Shown piece by piece: positions 47,601 through 60,867 of a stretch of 64,000 nt of DNA. Below the pieces are notes generated by a model, which was not told the origin of the DNA, did not search any database, and worked only from the letters and a program-made list of their open reading frames with translations. The stretch comes from Epiperipatus broadwayi. Taxonomy: Eukaryota; Onychophora; Udeonychophora; Euonychophora; Peripatidae. Each line of letters opens with the position of its first letter. Position 1 is the first letter of the stretch. The stretch is taken from contig JAQFVV010000001.1 in the NCBI GenBank assembly GCA_028023455.1, forward strand, positions 22,773,401 through 22,837,400, given 5' to 3'. The position numbers and the translations under genes are program-made.

Positions 47601-50600
47601 TTATTAAAATAATATCAGAAAGTAATCTGTTCAAGTGCGAATCAAGCCAACCAAATCACCAAGAGAAGAAAGAGAAATTTTTATATAAGTTACATCAATT
47701 AATATATTTGCTACTAAAATATATGGTTACAATATATATATTGTACCTAACTAAAGTTTCCCTTAGTTCTAAAAGGAGCCAAAGGTTATCTTAGCTTAAC
47801 CTTTTGGTTTGAAATTGTCTGATTTAAAAAAAAAATAATAATAATGATAAAAATGAAAATTAAATTAGTTAATGACTAAACTAGGATAATCTTGAATTGA
47901 TTGTAATCATTATTGTATTATGGAATTATGTCTAAGTATTTGAAAGAGATATATGAGTTAGGTTGGTAAGAAATGCTAAATAATAATTTTAATTCTAAAA
48001 AAAAAAAAAGGAAAGATATCAGAAATAGTTGTCAATTTGTAAGTAATATTAAATGTATTCTAAAATAACTATCGTATTATCTATTCTAATGTTTAAAGAA
48101 TAATAATGATATTATTAATAAGTTGGAATAAATAGTAATAAATTTAAAAAAATTATCTGTAAGTTTTATTAGAACAATATAACAGTATTTATTAGATGTA
48201 AGATAGTAGCGTTCCATTTACAAAATTGTTTTAAATTAAATATTTGATAATATTTTAGTTTTGTAATTTTAAAAGAATAACTTTTAAACAATGGGTGAGC
48301 TCATATTTATAGATTACCCGTATATGGAAATGTGTGTGTGTGTGCAAGAAAGATACATAAACATAAGAATAAAATAAAAATAAAAAATATTTAATTCTAA
48401 TATTTATAAAAAAATAAATAAATAAATGGATGGATATAAATTTATGGGAGAAATATTTAAAAGTTAATAAAGAGGGATCGTTTGAATTTTATATTTATTA
48501 CTATGGGTTGGATAAAATATCATTTAAAAAAAATTATTGTATAATATTTGTTAATAATAAAATTTTGATTTCTAGCTGAAGGTCACGTGGTATAAGAAAA
48601 TTATATTGATTACGTCATTAGATCGATTCTACAGCTAGTTTGTTGGAATATTTAAATTTAATAAAAAATAGTTTTTATTGGTTTTTAATAAACTATAGAG
48701 GGGGGGGGTGAGAAATTGTGAGATAAACGGAATATCTAAAGGGTTATTCAGTTGCTGATCTGTTTTAAAAATATATGTGTAGCTGAATCTTAATAGTAAT
48801 TTAATAAAAAGTAATTTTTAAAACTTTATATTTTCTAAAAAAAATAAAAGTATGTTTTAAAAACCATTATCTTAAATTGTCCAGTAATGGTTGAAGGCTA
48901 AAGGACAGGTAATCCGTTTTTCCTGACAATTTTTCATTCCAGTTGAGGCATTAAAATTTACGGTAAAATGTTTGCAGAAAAAAAATACAGCGTCTCATAT
49001 TTCATTTATTTTTTTATCTATTCATTTTTCTTTATTTAGAAGTAAAACTTAAATTATTAAATATTGTTATGGCTAAAGACTTTATTGCACTAAAATATAG
49101 TATATCTCCTATCAAATTAAAAATACACGTGAAGAAGAAATTAAAAAAAAAACAAAACATTCAAACATTTTAAAATATTAAAATGGAAATGCATCAGCGT
49201 CTTTATAAATTAAAATTGTCGTTAAATTTAATACTGCCTTATTAATACATGTAAATATGCTCTTAACAAAATAATATTTCAGAGGAAAATATGTATTTTA
49301 AAATACTAATTCTCATTTATGCTAGTAGTATGAAAAGAATTTGTTTGAGAGCAAAACTTTAAAAGAATTTAAAAATATTATTAATGAACTTCTCTCTATC
49401 AGATGCATAATGTTTTGTTATAATTGCCAGTACTTATAAGCAACTTTATGACCGTTGATCTTAGCACATAAACCAAGGAGCATCCTTAATTATAAATAAA
49501 GTCTACTTTTATATTTTAAAAATAAATAAAAGGAAACTTGTTTAAAAAAAAAAAATACATTTTTAAATATTAAGAAACGTTTTTTCTTTTTTAAAAAAAG
49601 CTCTATTTAAAAAAAAAATGCATTTATCTAAAGAAGAATCGTGAAAGTTAACTAAAAATATATATTATAATTATTCTGCGTTTGAACCTAGGATTATAAA
49701 TATAAAAACATGTACTCAGCTGAAGAATTTATTGTTTTCAATGCCGGCTTATCTTACTTATACTTATGCTTATTATACTTATGCTACTCAGTTGAATAAT
49801 TTATTTTCCAGTGCCAACTTATGTTTATGCTTACGATGTTTTATTATTTTAATATTTAAAATTATCCTTAAAGATAAAAGAAAGTGAACGTGTTTATATA
49901 AAGAACTACTGAACATTTTCGTTTGGAAATGATTGCCATGTATATAAATGTATTAGTTGAAGCTTCAAATTTAAATAGATATCTAAACCTGGATAAATTG
50001 TCTACACATTATGAAATGGAAAAATCATCACGGAGCCAAAATATGAACTTAAGTTAATGTATTGTATTTTTTTATTGTTTGTTTTATTGGTTAAAAAAAA
50101 ATGAAACCATAAAAATATTTATGCTATTAAATTTTTATGTAACACTTTTTGCATAAATATACAGGTAAACTAGGGTTATAATTTTAAAACGAAATAGGTT
50201 TATTTGAATGAGCAAATGTTTCTTGCCATTCTTAAGTAGATTTAGTTTATTTATCAAGCATTACACTAGCTAGTTTCTATTTAATAATTTTATCATAGAG
50301 ATTTAAATATCACAGTCTTATTTTCATATAAATGGGATATTTTACTCAATTTTTATTTCAAATTTACTAAAGAAGTTTATCAGAGAATATCCATTCATTT
50401 GTTTTATGAATGTTATATTAAGAATAATTACAAATATTTTATATTCATCGAGAAGTAAATATTCTTGCATTTAATTTACAATTTTAAAAGTCCACTAGTA
50501 CTATATTTTTCGCATTTAATATTTTGTTATGTGTGCATTGTGCCTTGCCTAGAATTTTATATGCATTTAAGTTTAAAGTATTTTCTACAGTAGTCAGTTG

Positions 50601-52800
50601 ACACATAGTTTGCTTTGTTGGTTCGAATATTGGATATACGTTTTGTATTTTATAAATTTCTTGGAAATAACTTAGTTAGTTTAAGTGAAGTATATATCTT
50701 GCTATTAGTTAGAATTTGGTAGCCTCAAGAATTAGGCTTAGTTCATAATTTTTGAATATGTTTATGGAGTCGAGAGTATCCTCCATCCTTATTGTAATGT
50801 AATTCCATGATTTGATAGTGCTTGTCCCCAAAAGAGGGTTATTATATTGTATTTTTCAGTGATGATAATCACATTTATAAGCATTGAAAATCCCATGAGA
50901 GAGGATTGTGCTTTTCTGGTGGGTGTTCCTGTTCCCAGATGTACTGAAGATGAATACCAGACATCTTTGTTTTGCCTCAAAGTTAGGTATTTTTGGAAGC
51001 CACCCTATTCTTTTCCAGCTCTGAGGAGCCTAGTATCTTTATATTTTTGCCTATCATTCATGATGACTTAATGCTAATTCCACCACAGTAGGTGATGTTG
51101 CATTTGTTTTAGATTTGTGATGACAAGATATGCTTGTTTGAGGAAATGTATTTCTTCAGGTAGTTGTAGCTAATTTAAGGCTCATAGGTATATCAATGTT
51201 TGAATTGTGTTGCTATGAGTTTTATCACACACAAGCTAACCAACAATAAGTTATATTTATTTTAAAGTATATTAAATATGCATATGGTACAAGTGGCAAT
51301 TCACACATAATAATTTAATATTTTCATCCAGAATTTCGCCGCTGGATTTGTAAGTCTGTTACATCATCATCTTTAAAACATTGAGGGAATAATTTTATGT
51401 GGACTAAAGTTATTTTAAAAAAAGTATAACTGATCTCTGATGAATGATTGTCCCATACATTTAAGTTAGTTTAATTTTAGTATTAGCTTAACCTAATATA
51501 AAGATATATCTAGCTGTGATATTAGTTATACCTGTGAAACTAGTGATGATATTTTCAAAAGTATTGTTGAATATGCATACTCCAACTTAGCGTTTGTTAA
51601 GTTGAGGAGTATAAAATTAAGCTTAGGGTTTCCAATATAAACATAGTTCTGTGTGTCATTCTGATTAGTAGATGACACCATAATGTTATTAATTAGTCCA
51701 AATAATTATATAAAATCTTAGTGCGGTATTGGCACTGTTTGTATTCCACTATATTTAAAAAACATTTCTTCTCATTATTAATAAATTAAATTATTATTAT
51801 TTCAAAAGTTTTGTTTGTTTGTTTTACTTTTATATGAAAATATATTATTGTCTTGGATTCCAAGTTCACAAAATCTTAAATTTTTAAATTTAATGAATCT
51901 TCCAATTCAGACATTTGCAAGTAGATTCTAAGTTAATTAAATACAATTGATATTATCTTAAAAATTAAAAAGCTATGTTGAAGTAAATGATTCTTATATT
52001 GAATCACAAATACAGATAATTGCATTATAGCAGATACATAGTTAAATACTTAAGTAAAAGTTTATTTTTTTCAAATTATCAGTATATCTTTTCAGACTAA
52101 AGATTATGCAATATCAGATTAACAATATTAGTACTTTAGAAGAATATTTTAATTAATATTATTTTAAAAGCGGCACATTACATTATCTTATATTCACTGC
52201 ATATCATCCATCATCATCTTAAATCTTATATATTTAAAGAATTCTAATCCATTTGCAAATGGTCTTTAGTGGTTGTCTGTGAGTATGGAAAGGCATTAAA
52301 AGTACCCTTGCTCTTTTCTTTGCTCAAGTAATATCTTAAATAATAAGCCATTATTAGTTAAATTTTAATTGGTTCATTAAATTTTATGAATTAATATTTG
52401 TTTTATTATTTTAAGATTGAACATATTATAATTATCATATGGTCAGCTAAGATGTCACTTATTTATTTATTCATTACAGTAACTCTTTATTAGGCAACTT
52501 AACTTAAACTTTAATTTTACACAAGAGTTTTAGTTTTAAAATCCCTAAGGTTATTTACTCTTGTTGTTTTAGTAAATATAATTCTATAAGATAATATTTT
52601 AAAGCAAAGCATCATTAATCTTATTCAGAGAGTGTATGATCTATTGGTAGGACTAATATGGTAAGCATTCATTAGTGATTTTAGTTAATCTTTTATATGG
52701 TTTATTAAAATATCAATAAGCTGTAGTAGTTTTAGTTTATCAGTATTGGATTTGACCTTTATTTGATTATACATCTCTGGATCATCATCTCTTTTCTTTA
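44661..52800. other. Long ST13 intron stretch, mostly unrecognised
   Basis: Two partial copies of a GCGGATTAACCACCAGC-type motif at about 45785-45805 and 45843-45863; otherwise AT-rich. 50760-51110 has somewhat higher complexity with open frames on both strands (50847-51071 plus, 50980-50789 minus), which looks like an old repeat, but I recognise no protein. A G run lies at 48701-48708. Confidence 0.4.
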
Positions 52801-52849
52801 AATTTATTATAACCCCACTGAGCCGAGTCGTTTAGAGTCTCTAATTTAT

Positions 52850-53112
52850 AGTTCATTTTATCTCAATTCATTTCTTTCTCTCCTTTATTCCATTTCTTTT
52901 CATGTCATTTCTTTTATCATCTCATTTCATTTTTCTCTCTTCTTTATTCTATTTTCCTCTTCTCTCTCTCTCTCTATTTTATTAGGTTACAATTGGCCGC
53001 TCTTATTTCATGTTCATCATTTATCTTTATCATTATCTCTTCTTTATTCTATTTTCCTCTTATCTCTCTTTCTCACACCTATCTCCTATTTCAATTTTAA
53101 AAGGTTACAATA
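52850..53112 (+). repeat. Pyrimidine-rich (CT) tract with a local duplication
   Basis: T/C-rich DNA with TTCTTTATTCTATTTTCCTC at about 52950 and again at about 53040, each copy leading to a GGTTACAAT motif (52986 and 53104). The second GGTTACA abuts (AT)n and the start of the LTR-like repeat at 53120. Confidence 0.6.
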
Positions 53113-53119
53113 TATATAT

Positions 53120-55315
53120 TGTAACGGGCACATACGTACGTTACATTGTTTTTTTATTATTAAACATGAAAAAAATAAAAGTTCGCAAATAAAATTTCTT
53201 TTTTTAAGAATTAAAAATTGAAAATTAAAAAATCATCTTAAACTCGTATATATATATAATCGCACAGATGAAAAAAATTATTAAAATAAAACTTATTAAA
53301 AATAGAAAAAGTATTTTAAACGCAAAAACTTTAAAAGATTTAGAGATAAAAATATATCTTTAAGTTTGGAAAACAAATTAATTAATGTTATTGAAAAATG
53401 GAAATGATTATTTTAATTAATCAAAGTGAACTAGCCCTTGGGAAGCAATGGTCAGATAGGAAAACAATAGAAACTAATGGCCAATGAAAGAGATCCATCG
53501 GGGAATCGGACCTCAACGGAAGGATCATCATCATCGATGACGTAATGTCCATTGGATCCTAAAGTTACATATAAAAGAAAAAGTTTGATAATAAAATTTG
53601 GTTGAGTAAATAAAAATAGAAGAGATGTGACTATATGTTTTAGTGTGGAGTGAAGGAGAAGGGATTGAAAAGACGCACTCTTCAATCCCTTCAGTCTCTT
53701 TAAAAAAGGAAAGAGAAATGACATCGTTTTCCTAGATTGAGGACCATAGGACATCGAGGGAATTAACACTGGCTCCAAATGGCAAGCAACTGCAAGAAAT
53801 TAGAAACTACGGACTTGTTAAAACCGTAAAAACTTTATGAACTCTAAGCTTTAAATCTATTTCTAAAACTCCAGTATACTAAACAGTAAGAACTTTAATT
53901 TTAAAACTTGTTCCGTCTTTAAAATAATTGAAATAGAATCCTATCTGACCAACTTTATTTATTAATAAGTAATTTTAATTTGATGTATTTCTTTTGTAAA
54001 ATCATTTTCATTTTTTTTTTTTGGTTCTTTTAAGTTTTATTTATGATTTTTGTTTTTCGCTAATTTAATATTATATAAATGTTAAACTTAAGTTGGGTGT
54101 GAATGGCTATATAGATTTGTAAAGTTTTATTAGGGGAGGGTAATCTTAGGTTATTCGTTTCGTAGTTGAATTAGGTCAATGGATTGGATATATTGGTGTA
54201 ATTAGTAGATGTAGTACAAGATTCGCTACGGGCAGAATCGCTTTATACGCCGCACACTTCCTTTTTGCCTATGGAATGCGATCGTAAGTCTGCAAAATGA
54301 CCGCAGTCCTTTTCTATGGAGTTTTTTTTTTTTTATTGCTCTTCTTGTCAAATAGATGTGGTATTCCTATCTGACGAGAGCAATTTCTTCTTTTAACCTT
54401 TTGTGCTGCATATTCGTATTACATTGAATGCATCGATATATCAGATGAATTGACGTTGGTTTGACTGCGAACTTTTGGCCTAAGGTTAAATAAGGATAGA
54501 ATATTTTCTTTCAAATGCAAATCTATGTAGTCTATTCATACTCGACACTCTAAATAAAAATGCATTAAATTTAAGTTGGGTATGGACGTTGCATGGATTC
54601 GATATCGGTTAATTATGTTTTTGGTTTTCATATTTGATCAAAATATATAAACATTCGGTAAATAATGATACCTTATGGTGAGTATCTAAAAATGTATTTA
54701 TTCGGATGTCTTTTAATTTATTGGCATCAATGCGGTATCTTATGATGAATGCCATTGGGTTTCTTGTATTCCCTCTGCAATTGACGGTATCAATGACTTT
54801 GCATTTTGATCGTTTATGTTTATTTTGAAATGTTTTTAACCGTGTAATCTATGTAACCGATCTATACTCAACATTTTAAAACAAACTTTTATAAACCCAT
54901 CTGTGCGAACTTATAAAAATTAAAATGTAAATTTATAAAAATTAAAATGTAAATTAAAATCAAAGTTAAAAATGTAAGTTAAATTTTAAAATGTAAACTA
55001 ATACTAAAACAATTTTAAATATTATATATATGCGTAAATAAATGTTTGTGTGTTATAATTACTGGTAGTGGCTTATTTTATTTCTTTTTATATATTCTTA
55101 GATAAGAATTTATTATAAAATATAAATCTCTGCTATTCCACTGAGCTAGTGACAATGGGCTAACGACCGGATATCAAAATATATAAAAAAAAAAAAAAAA
55201 TTTTTTTTTTTTTGACTTACGTATCTGCCTACTTTATAAATTTTCTAGGTTCAAATGCCGAGTGGCGCCCTGTAGTGTAGATTACGTTAAGTCTCCCTAT
55301 TTCTCCGGATCATTA
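53120..55315 (+). mobile_element. 2.1-kb LTR-like repeat, copy 2 (probable solo LTR)
   Basis: Same unit and orientation as 12944-15066, similar along its whole length with small gaps. Starts TGTAACGGGCACATACG after (AT)n and ends CTCCGGATCATTA before (AT)n. This copy keeps a consensus CRE-like TGACGTAA (53538-53545), an inverted CCAAT (CCATTGG) and TATAAAAG (53570-53577), in promoter order on the plus strand. The tRNA-like A-box on minus is near 55153-55131, TGGCGCCC at 55263-55270. The minus open frame 53778-53452 overlaps this promoter patch and is probably not a gene. Confidence 0.55.
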
Positions 55316-55919
55316 TAATATATATATATCACTGGTGCTTTTTTTATATATATAAGGCATATGTATAATGAAGAATATAATATAAAGAAAGTTTTAAAAA
55401 AAGTAATATAGATATTAATAATTAATCAAAGGGTCACATTTACATGTATTTTACTGAATGTGTGCTCTTTCATTCACTGAAACATTATGAATAAGAAGAA
55501 AAAAACTGTGAAATATCTGATTTTAATTGCAAATTAAATATGCTCTGGGTAATATTCTATTAAAATTTTTTTATAAAACTTTTAGCATTACTCTTAGAAA
55601 ACATTTTATTATATAGAATACTGTACACTAAATTCAAAAAGAACAATAAAGGAAGAATAAAATATATGTGCTTTCAACATAAATTGAAGAAATTTTATTA
55701 AAAAATATGGTCATGTGGACATTCTGAGACAGAAAAATCATTGTTAGTCTATTATAAAATTTAATTACAAATTTTACTTTTTGTATGTCAATCAGAAAGC
55801 CTTTTAAAAATGGCAGTTTGCTTATTATAAAATATATTAAATTTACAAATTTTATTTACATTTTTGTTTGTTTACATTTTCTATTGGATAACATATAACT
55901 GAAATCATGTACATTGATA

Positions 55920-56750
55920 CAGCATAGGTTGCGGCTTTACTGTATATCCTTTGAATTATCATTATTATAATTTTTGCATGATTTGAGTAGTTTATCTATT
56001 TGACAATTGAAAAAAAAATTACTACTATCAAATTCATTATCATACATTTTTTTATTAAAGATTTTTCGAAAAAAATCAGTGATAACTGTTACATTATTAT
56101 TATAAATATTGTTAATGAATCATTATCAACATAAATAATATTTTCTTCATCAGATATATTTGAGGTCCAATCATGTCAATTTGTTCTTGAGTTTTTATAA
56201 GAATAAATTTCAGCAGCTCCATAAATATTTTCCTTTACTCTTATCACAGATCTGTCTTTTTATTTTCTTAATGTTAGTACAAGCTGTTATAATAAATGTT
56301 TTATTCAAGTTAACTTCCGAAATTATATAATGTCTTTATGGCTGCTTTTCTTTTTATCAATAAGTAATTTTTTTTATTACATTTCTAACAACATTGACAT
56401 ATTATATGTACAAATATTGTTTTTTTTTTTGTAGGTATTTAATTTCTTCTCTTGTTTCTGTACTTTTAGATTTTACATCTTCTGTGTTTTTGGATATTTA
56501 TGGTTTATTTGTTTAGAATTACAACTTCTTTTCTGTCTAATAAAATTATTAGTTGTAATATTTTCATTGTTACAATCATACAATAAATGCGAACAGTATG
56601 TAAACATTTTCTTGAAAGCAGGCTATTTTTGACAATAAATCATGTTGAAGAATCTTCTGATTCATCATTTTCCAAATCCACGTAATTATTATTATTCTCA
56701 TTACAAATCTTGATACAATGCTATAATTTTTTTCTCTCCTGAAAAAATAA
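55920..56750 (-). pseudogene. Coding-like remnant, probably a DNA transposase
   Basis: Minus-strand frames look once-coding across shifts: NYVDLENDESEDSS (near 56670, acidic N-terminus-like), RVKENIYGAAEIYSYKNSRT (near 56240), ISDEENIIYVDND (near 56150) and ITDFFRKIFNKKMYDNEFDS (near 56080). The composition is protein-like, with T runs and stops between. Family not recognised. Confidence 0.35.
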
Positions 56751-57503
56751 CTGACATGGAAATTAATTTTTTTTTTTTATAATCTGAAAATATTTGCTTT
56801 TGTAGCAGTTAGACTAATTGATTATTTTACTTTTTTTTATGATGAGACAACTGCTTAGTGTTGCCATTATTATCTAATATATACCATTGTATTAAAAAAT
56901 TACTTAATTAAATTGTTATAAATATTTCAACTGCAATAATTTATATTAGATTATGGAATTAATCACTTTGGTTTCTGAAATAAATTATTATTTGATGATC
57001 AAACAAATTTTATCATATAATGGTGTTAAGCCCAATTTTTAAGGAAATCTACTTTGAAAATAAAATGTTAAGAATTAATCAAAATTCAAATGGTGTTAAT
57101 TGAAATGGCTTATGTACAAGTATAGATGTCTTTATATATATATACACACCTATGTTATAATTTAAAAATTCATATAGTATTCATGTTTTTACTAATTAAT
57201 AAAAAATAGAAAATGCTTTTATATTTAAAATCAAAGTTGTTTTTTTTAATGGTTTACCTATCTTCTATTTATCAGATGGTTATGATCTTTTTTTTTAAAA
57301 AAAAAAAAAAACCAACAATTAAATTAACCATAGTGACTACAATAATTACTATTTAGAATTTAAAAGAATATTGAGAACAATTTTTTGTTTATTTCAGCTT
57401 AATTTAGCAGTGATCTTTTCTTTTTTTTAAGCTTATCAATTAGAAATTTAAATATAAATTTAAATGCAAATGTCAATAAGAATTTTTTAATATTGCAAGT
57501 TAG

Positions 57504-57731
57504 AAACTGTACTTAAGTAATATTCATTAAGGCTGTAGCCTCAAGCACATGCGTATAAAATGCGATAGTAGGGACCTCTACAAGTCTTAAACCACAAGCT
57601 TACTCTTTGGAAGAAGACCTGTAGAGGTCCCTACTATCGCATTTTATATGCATGTGCTTGAGCCTACAGCCTTAATGAATATTACTTACGTAATCAATGT
57701 GCGTTTAAATAATTAAAACTGTACTTAAGTA
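57504..57731. mobile_element. Near-perfect hairpin element with 16-bp direct flanks
   Basis: The direct repeat AAACTGTACTTAAGTA lies at 57504-57519 and 57716-57731. The palindrome is 57515-57687: arms of about 74 bp (AAGTAATATTCATTAAGGCT ... AGCCTTAATGAATATTACTT, with GCGATAGTAGGGACC / GGTCCCTACTATCGC inside) around a loop of about 25 bp (ACCACAAGCTTACTC). After the palindrome comes a 3' tail ACGTAATCAATGTGCGTTTA shared with the 22940 copy. The arms differ at very few positions, so insertion is recent or the structure is conserved. Confidence 0.85.
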
Positions 57732-57734
57732 GTT

Positions 57735-58840
57735 TATATGTATTAAAATGAAATATATGCATACAATTTACAAATAATATGTTGATGAAATGTGATAATG
57801 ACACAATATCAAAATAAATGACATCTAAATGATATTATATCAAATAAAACTGCCATACAATTGTAGACTAAAATATTAAAATTGTGTTTGTTTACACATT
57901 TTTATTTTTGTTTATTATCTTTTTGGGATAGTGGATAGTTGAATTGATTGATATTGATACAGAGGATATCAAAGTTCCACTGTATAAAATATATATCTAA
58001 AACTGCTATATTTTATTTTCTGTTTAAAAATTCCTTTTGTTTCTTTTGAAAATAGATTTAATTTATTAAAGTAATTGAATTAAAGCATTAGAAAAGTTTG
58101 TTTAAGAATGGCCTTTTTTTTTTTTTTTAATTTTTAAAATAACTTGTATTTCTGTAAATTATTTTTGAATAAAAAAATCTAAGAATTTTTACAAATGGTT
58201 CTTAAAATTTTTTAAATTCAGTCATAAAGAAATTGAAATTTTCTAAGCATAATAAAAAAAAAAGAGATTTTTGGAATTTTACTCTACCTATTGTATTTTT
58301 ATTATTTTAATTAACTGAAATGTTTTAATTATATATATGTAAACTTGATTTTTTTTTTCATTACAAATATTATCCATTCAATGTTTGTATCATTCATAGA
58401 TAATCTAGAAACCAATTGCTGTAGATGCAGCAGTCCCATTATATATAGCAAAATTGTAAAATAAAATAATTTTTTTTTTAAAAAAAAGATTAGAAATCAT
58501 TCAACTTCAATTACAATCAACTATGTCAAATTTATTAAAATCAAAGTTATAACTAATAAACATTTATTTAACATCATGAATTTTGTTTGTTTCAAACTTT
58601 TCAAAATCAAAATATCTTGTAATAATACATTTAGAAAAGTAAATAATTACTAGTAGACAGTTATTCTATCCAAAAATATGAGTATAATTAAGAGATGGAT
58701 TTCATTTTTAATCCTTAATTTTTTATATTTGGATAAAATATGAAATGTGCTTTACCTTATAACTGTTTTACAAGATTTCACCCATAAGATTAAAAAAAAA
58801 AAAAAAGAGGGGAAAAAGTCATAAAAATTTGAATAGTCTA
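57735..58840. other. ST13 intron without recognised features
   Basis: AT-rich DNA with many T and A homopolymers. Nothing recognised. Confidence 0.5.
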
Positions 58841-58844
58841 TTTG

Positions 58845-58950
58845 AGAGTTCATAAGAAGTTTGACTCCGGTAGTCACAGAAGTGGATTATAACCCATAGA
58901 TCTTCAGCTCCAGAGTCTGTCACTTTACCACTGCATTAAACTTCACAGGG
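58845..58950 (-). mobile_element. tRNA-derived SINE, copy 2
   Basis: Minus strand: AATGCAGTGGTAAAGTG (A-box type), TGGGTTATAATCC (B-box type), then GGAGTCAAACTTCTTATGAA, the same end as the SINE at 7349-7449. In tandem with the next copy, same orientation. Confidence 0.65.
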
Positions 58951-58978
58951 TAAAAAATAATAAATGATTTATTACTTT

Positions 58979-59066
58979 GGAGTTCATAAGAAGTTTGAGC
59001 ACTGGAAGTAGCAAAGCCGATCAATAAGCTCTAAAGTTTGCCACTCAACCACTGCACAAACCATGC
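58979..59066 (-). mobile_element. tRNA-derived SINE, copy 3
   Basis: Minus strand: GTTTGTGCAGTGGTTGAGTG (A-box type), a degraded B-box region, then CAGTGCTCAAACTTCTTATG. Shorter than copy 2; it lies about 30 bp from it, so the pair may come from a dimeric or repeated insertion. Confidence 0.6.
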
Positions 59067-59069
59067 AAA

Positions 59070-60850
59070 AAAAAATTTAAAGAATAGTTTGATAAGAGTA
59101 ATTATATTTTATTTTAATATAATAATGTTCTTTATAATATTTTTATTTATTTATATAGGAAAATCTTGTAATCTTTCTATTTATCAATTTTTGACACAAT
59201 ATATATATATATGTTTGTGTGTGTGACCGCATGTTATACAGTGGTAAACAAAATTGAGAAAAAATTTGTAAATAAGATTAATTTTCATAAAATAAAGAAG
59301 TTATATATGTACATTTTAATGAGCATGGAAATAATTTTATGGTTTATCAAATATGGGATGCTAAGAATATAAACCAATTCAAGGAAAAATAAGTCCAATT
59401 ACATTACTAAGATAATTCACAAGCAAGATTCCTAAACTTGCAAATAATGTCCACCTTTTGATGCAATGCCAGTTATCTATTTTTTCAGATCTTATTTGAC
59501 AAAATAGATTGACATTGATAAGAGGAGGTTGTTGGCATGTTTATTTAATTGATTCTTTAAGAGTCTTGCTGGTGAATTATCTTAGTAACATATTTGGACT
59601 TATTTTTCTACAAATGGGTTTATATAGATTTTAATACATATTAATAAAAGAGAGGATAAATAAATCTTAGTAGCACATAAGAGCAATTATATATTTAAGA
59701 ATCATTTTTTAGTTTACTTAGAAAATATTAAAAGATGAAATAGACAGATTGAATTAAAATCAGTTTTTTCTTTAAAATGTTCATATGTTTTTGATTTTTA
59801 ATTATTATTCTGTGTAATTTTTATAGTTTTATAATTTTACTTGGTATAATTGAAATATTTACATTTAACAATTAGTATTAATTAAAACTAAAACACCTAG
59901 AAAACAACTGTAGTTCAGTGTCTATAAATTTATAATAAATAGTTGAGAAATAAAATATAGTATGAAGATATTTGGATAGAAATAGTGATTGAATTAAAAT
60001 GTGTTTTGCTTTTCATATGTCTTAATGTGAGAAATCTTGATAGTTGATATATGTATCCATAGCCAGAGTAGAAGAAGAGCAACAAAACTGCAAGTTAATT
60101 TAATTCATGCTATATGATAGTGCATTTCATGCAGAGTTTAAATATGCAGAGAAAATTAATTTTGGTGAATACAAAATATTAAATGGAAAATGTGTATATC
60201 TAAGATGAGTTGTTACACTGCTGATTATGAAAATACATATGAAGATTTTTGATAAATAATCATTGCTTTGTGTTCAAAAATAAAGTATCTTATTTTTTCA
60301 TTTTTTAATCAAGAAGAAAGAGATAATATATAAAAATAAAATTGGCTTGTATAAAATTAAAACTTTTTGGTAAAGCTATAGGGATATTCGACTTTACAAT
60401 TATATATTATATTGTCTAAATTTATTAATAGATTGATTATGATTTAGAAATAAGGTTGTAATCAGTAGTGAAAATTAATTTGAAATTATTTTAAATTAAA
60501 TAATTGGAATTTTGGAATCTTAGTAGAATAAAACAAGTAACCATAATTAATCATTTTGCAACAGTAAATACCGATATATATCAACAAATTGAATTATGTT
60601 TTGTGTATTTCCAAATTAATGGTTATTTTCTTTTTAGAAAAGCTTGAATTATTGCAAAATATATACTAATTTATTGATTAATATTATGATTTTTTAAAAT
60701 GTATTTATATCTTGATCAAAAACTTTTAATGTATTAATTTTTTATATAATTCATTTTTTATTAATTCTAATATGTATTATTAAATTTGTCAGTAGCATAT
60801 ATTGACCTGATTTTTGTTTCATTTGCATGAATAGGAAAAAAAAAAATTAT
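59070..60850. other. ST13 intron without recognised features
   Basis: AT-rich intron. (AT)n and (GT)n at about 59200-59225. Nothing else recognised. Confidence 0.5.
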
Positions 60851-60867
60851 TTATTATCTTCAATACA

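Noticed and set aside
50789-51071. Overlapping open frames on both strands as a gene
   Set aside because: No recognised motif on either strand, no splice context and neighbouring frames are broken; probably an old repeat.
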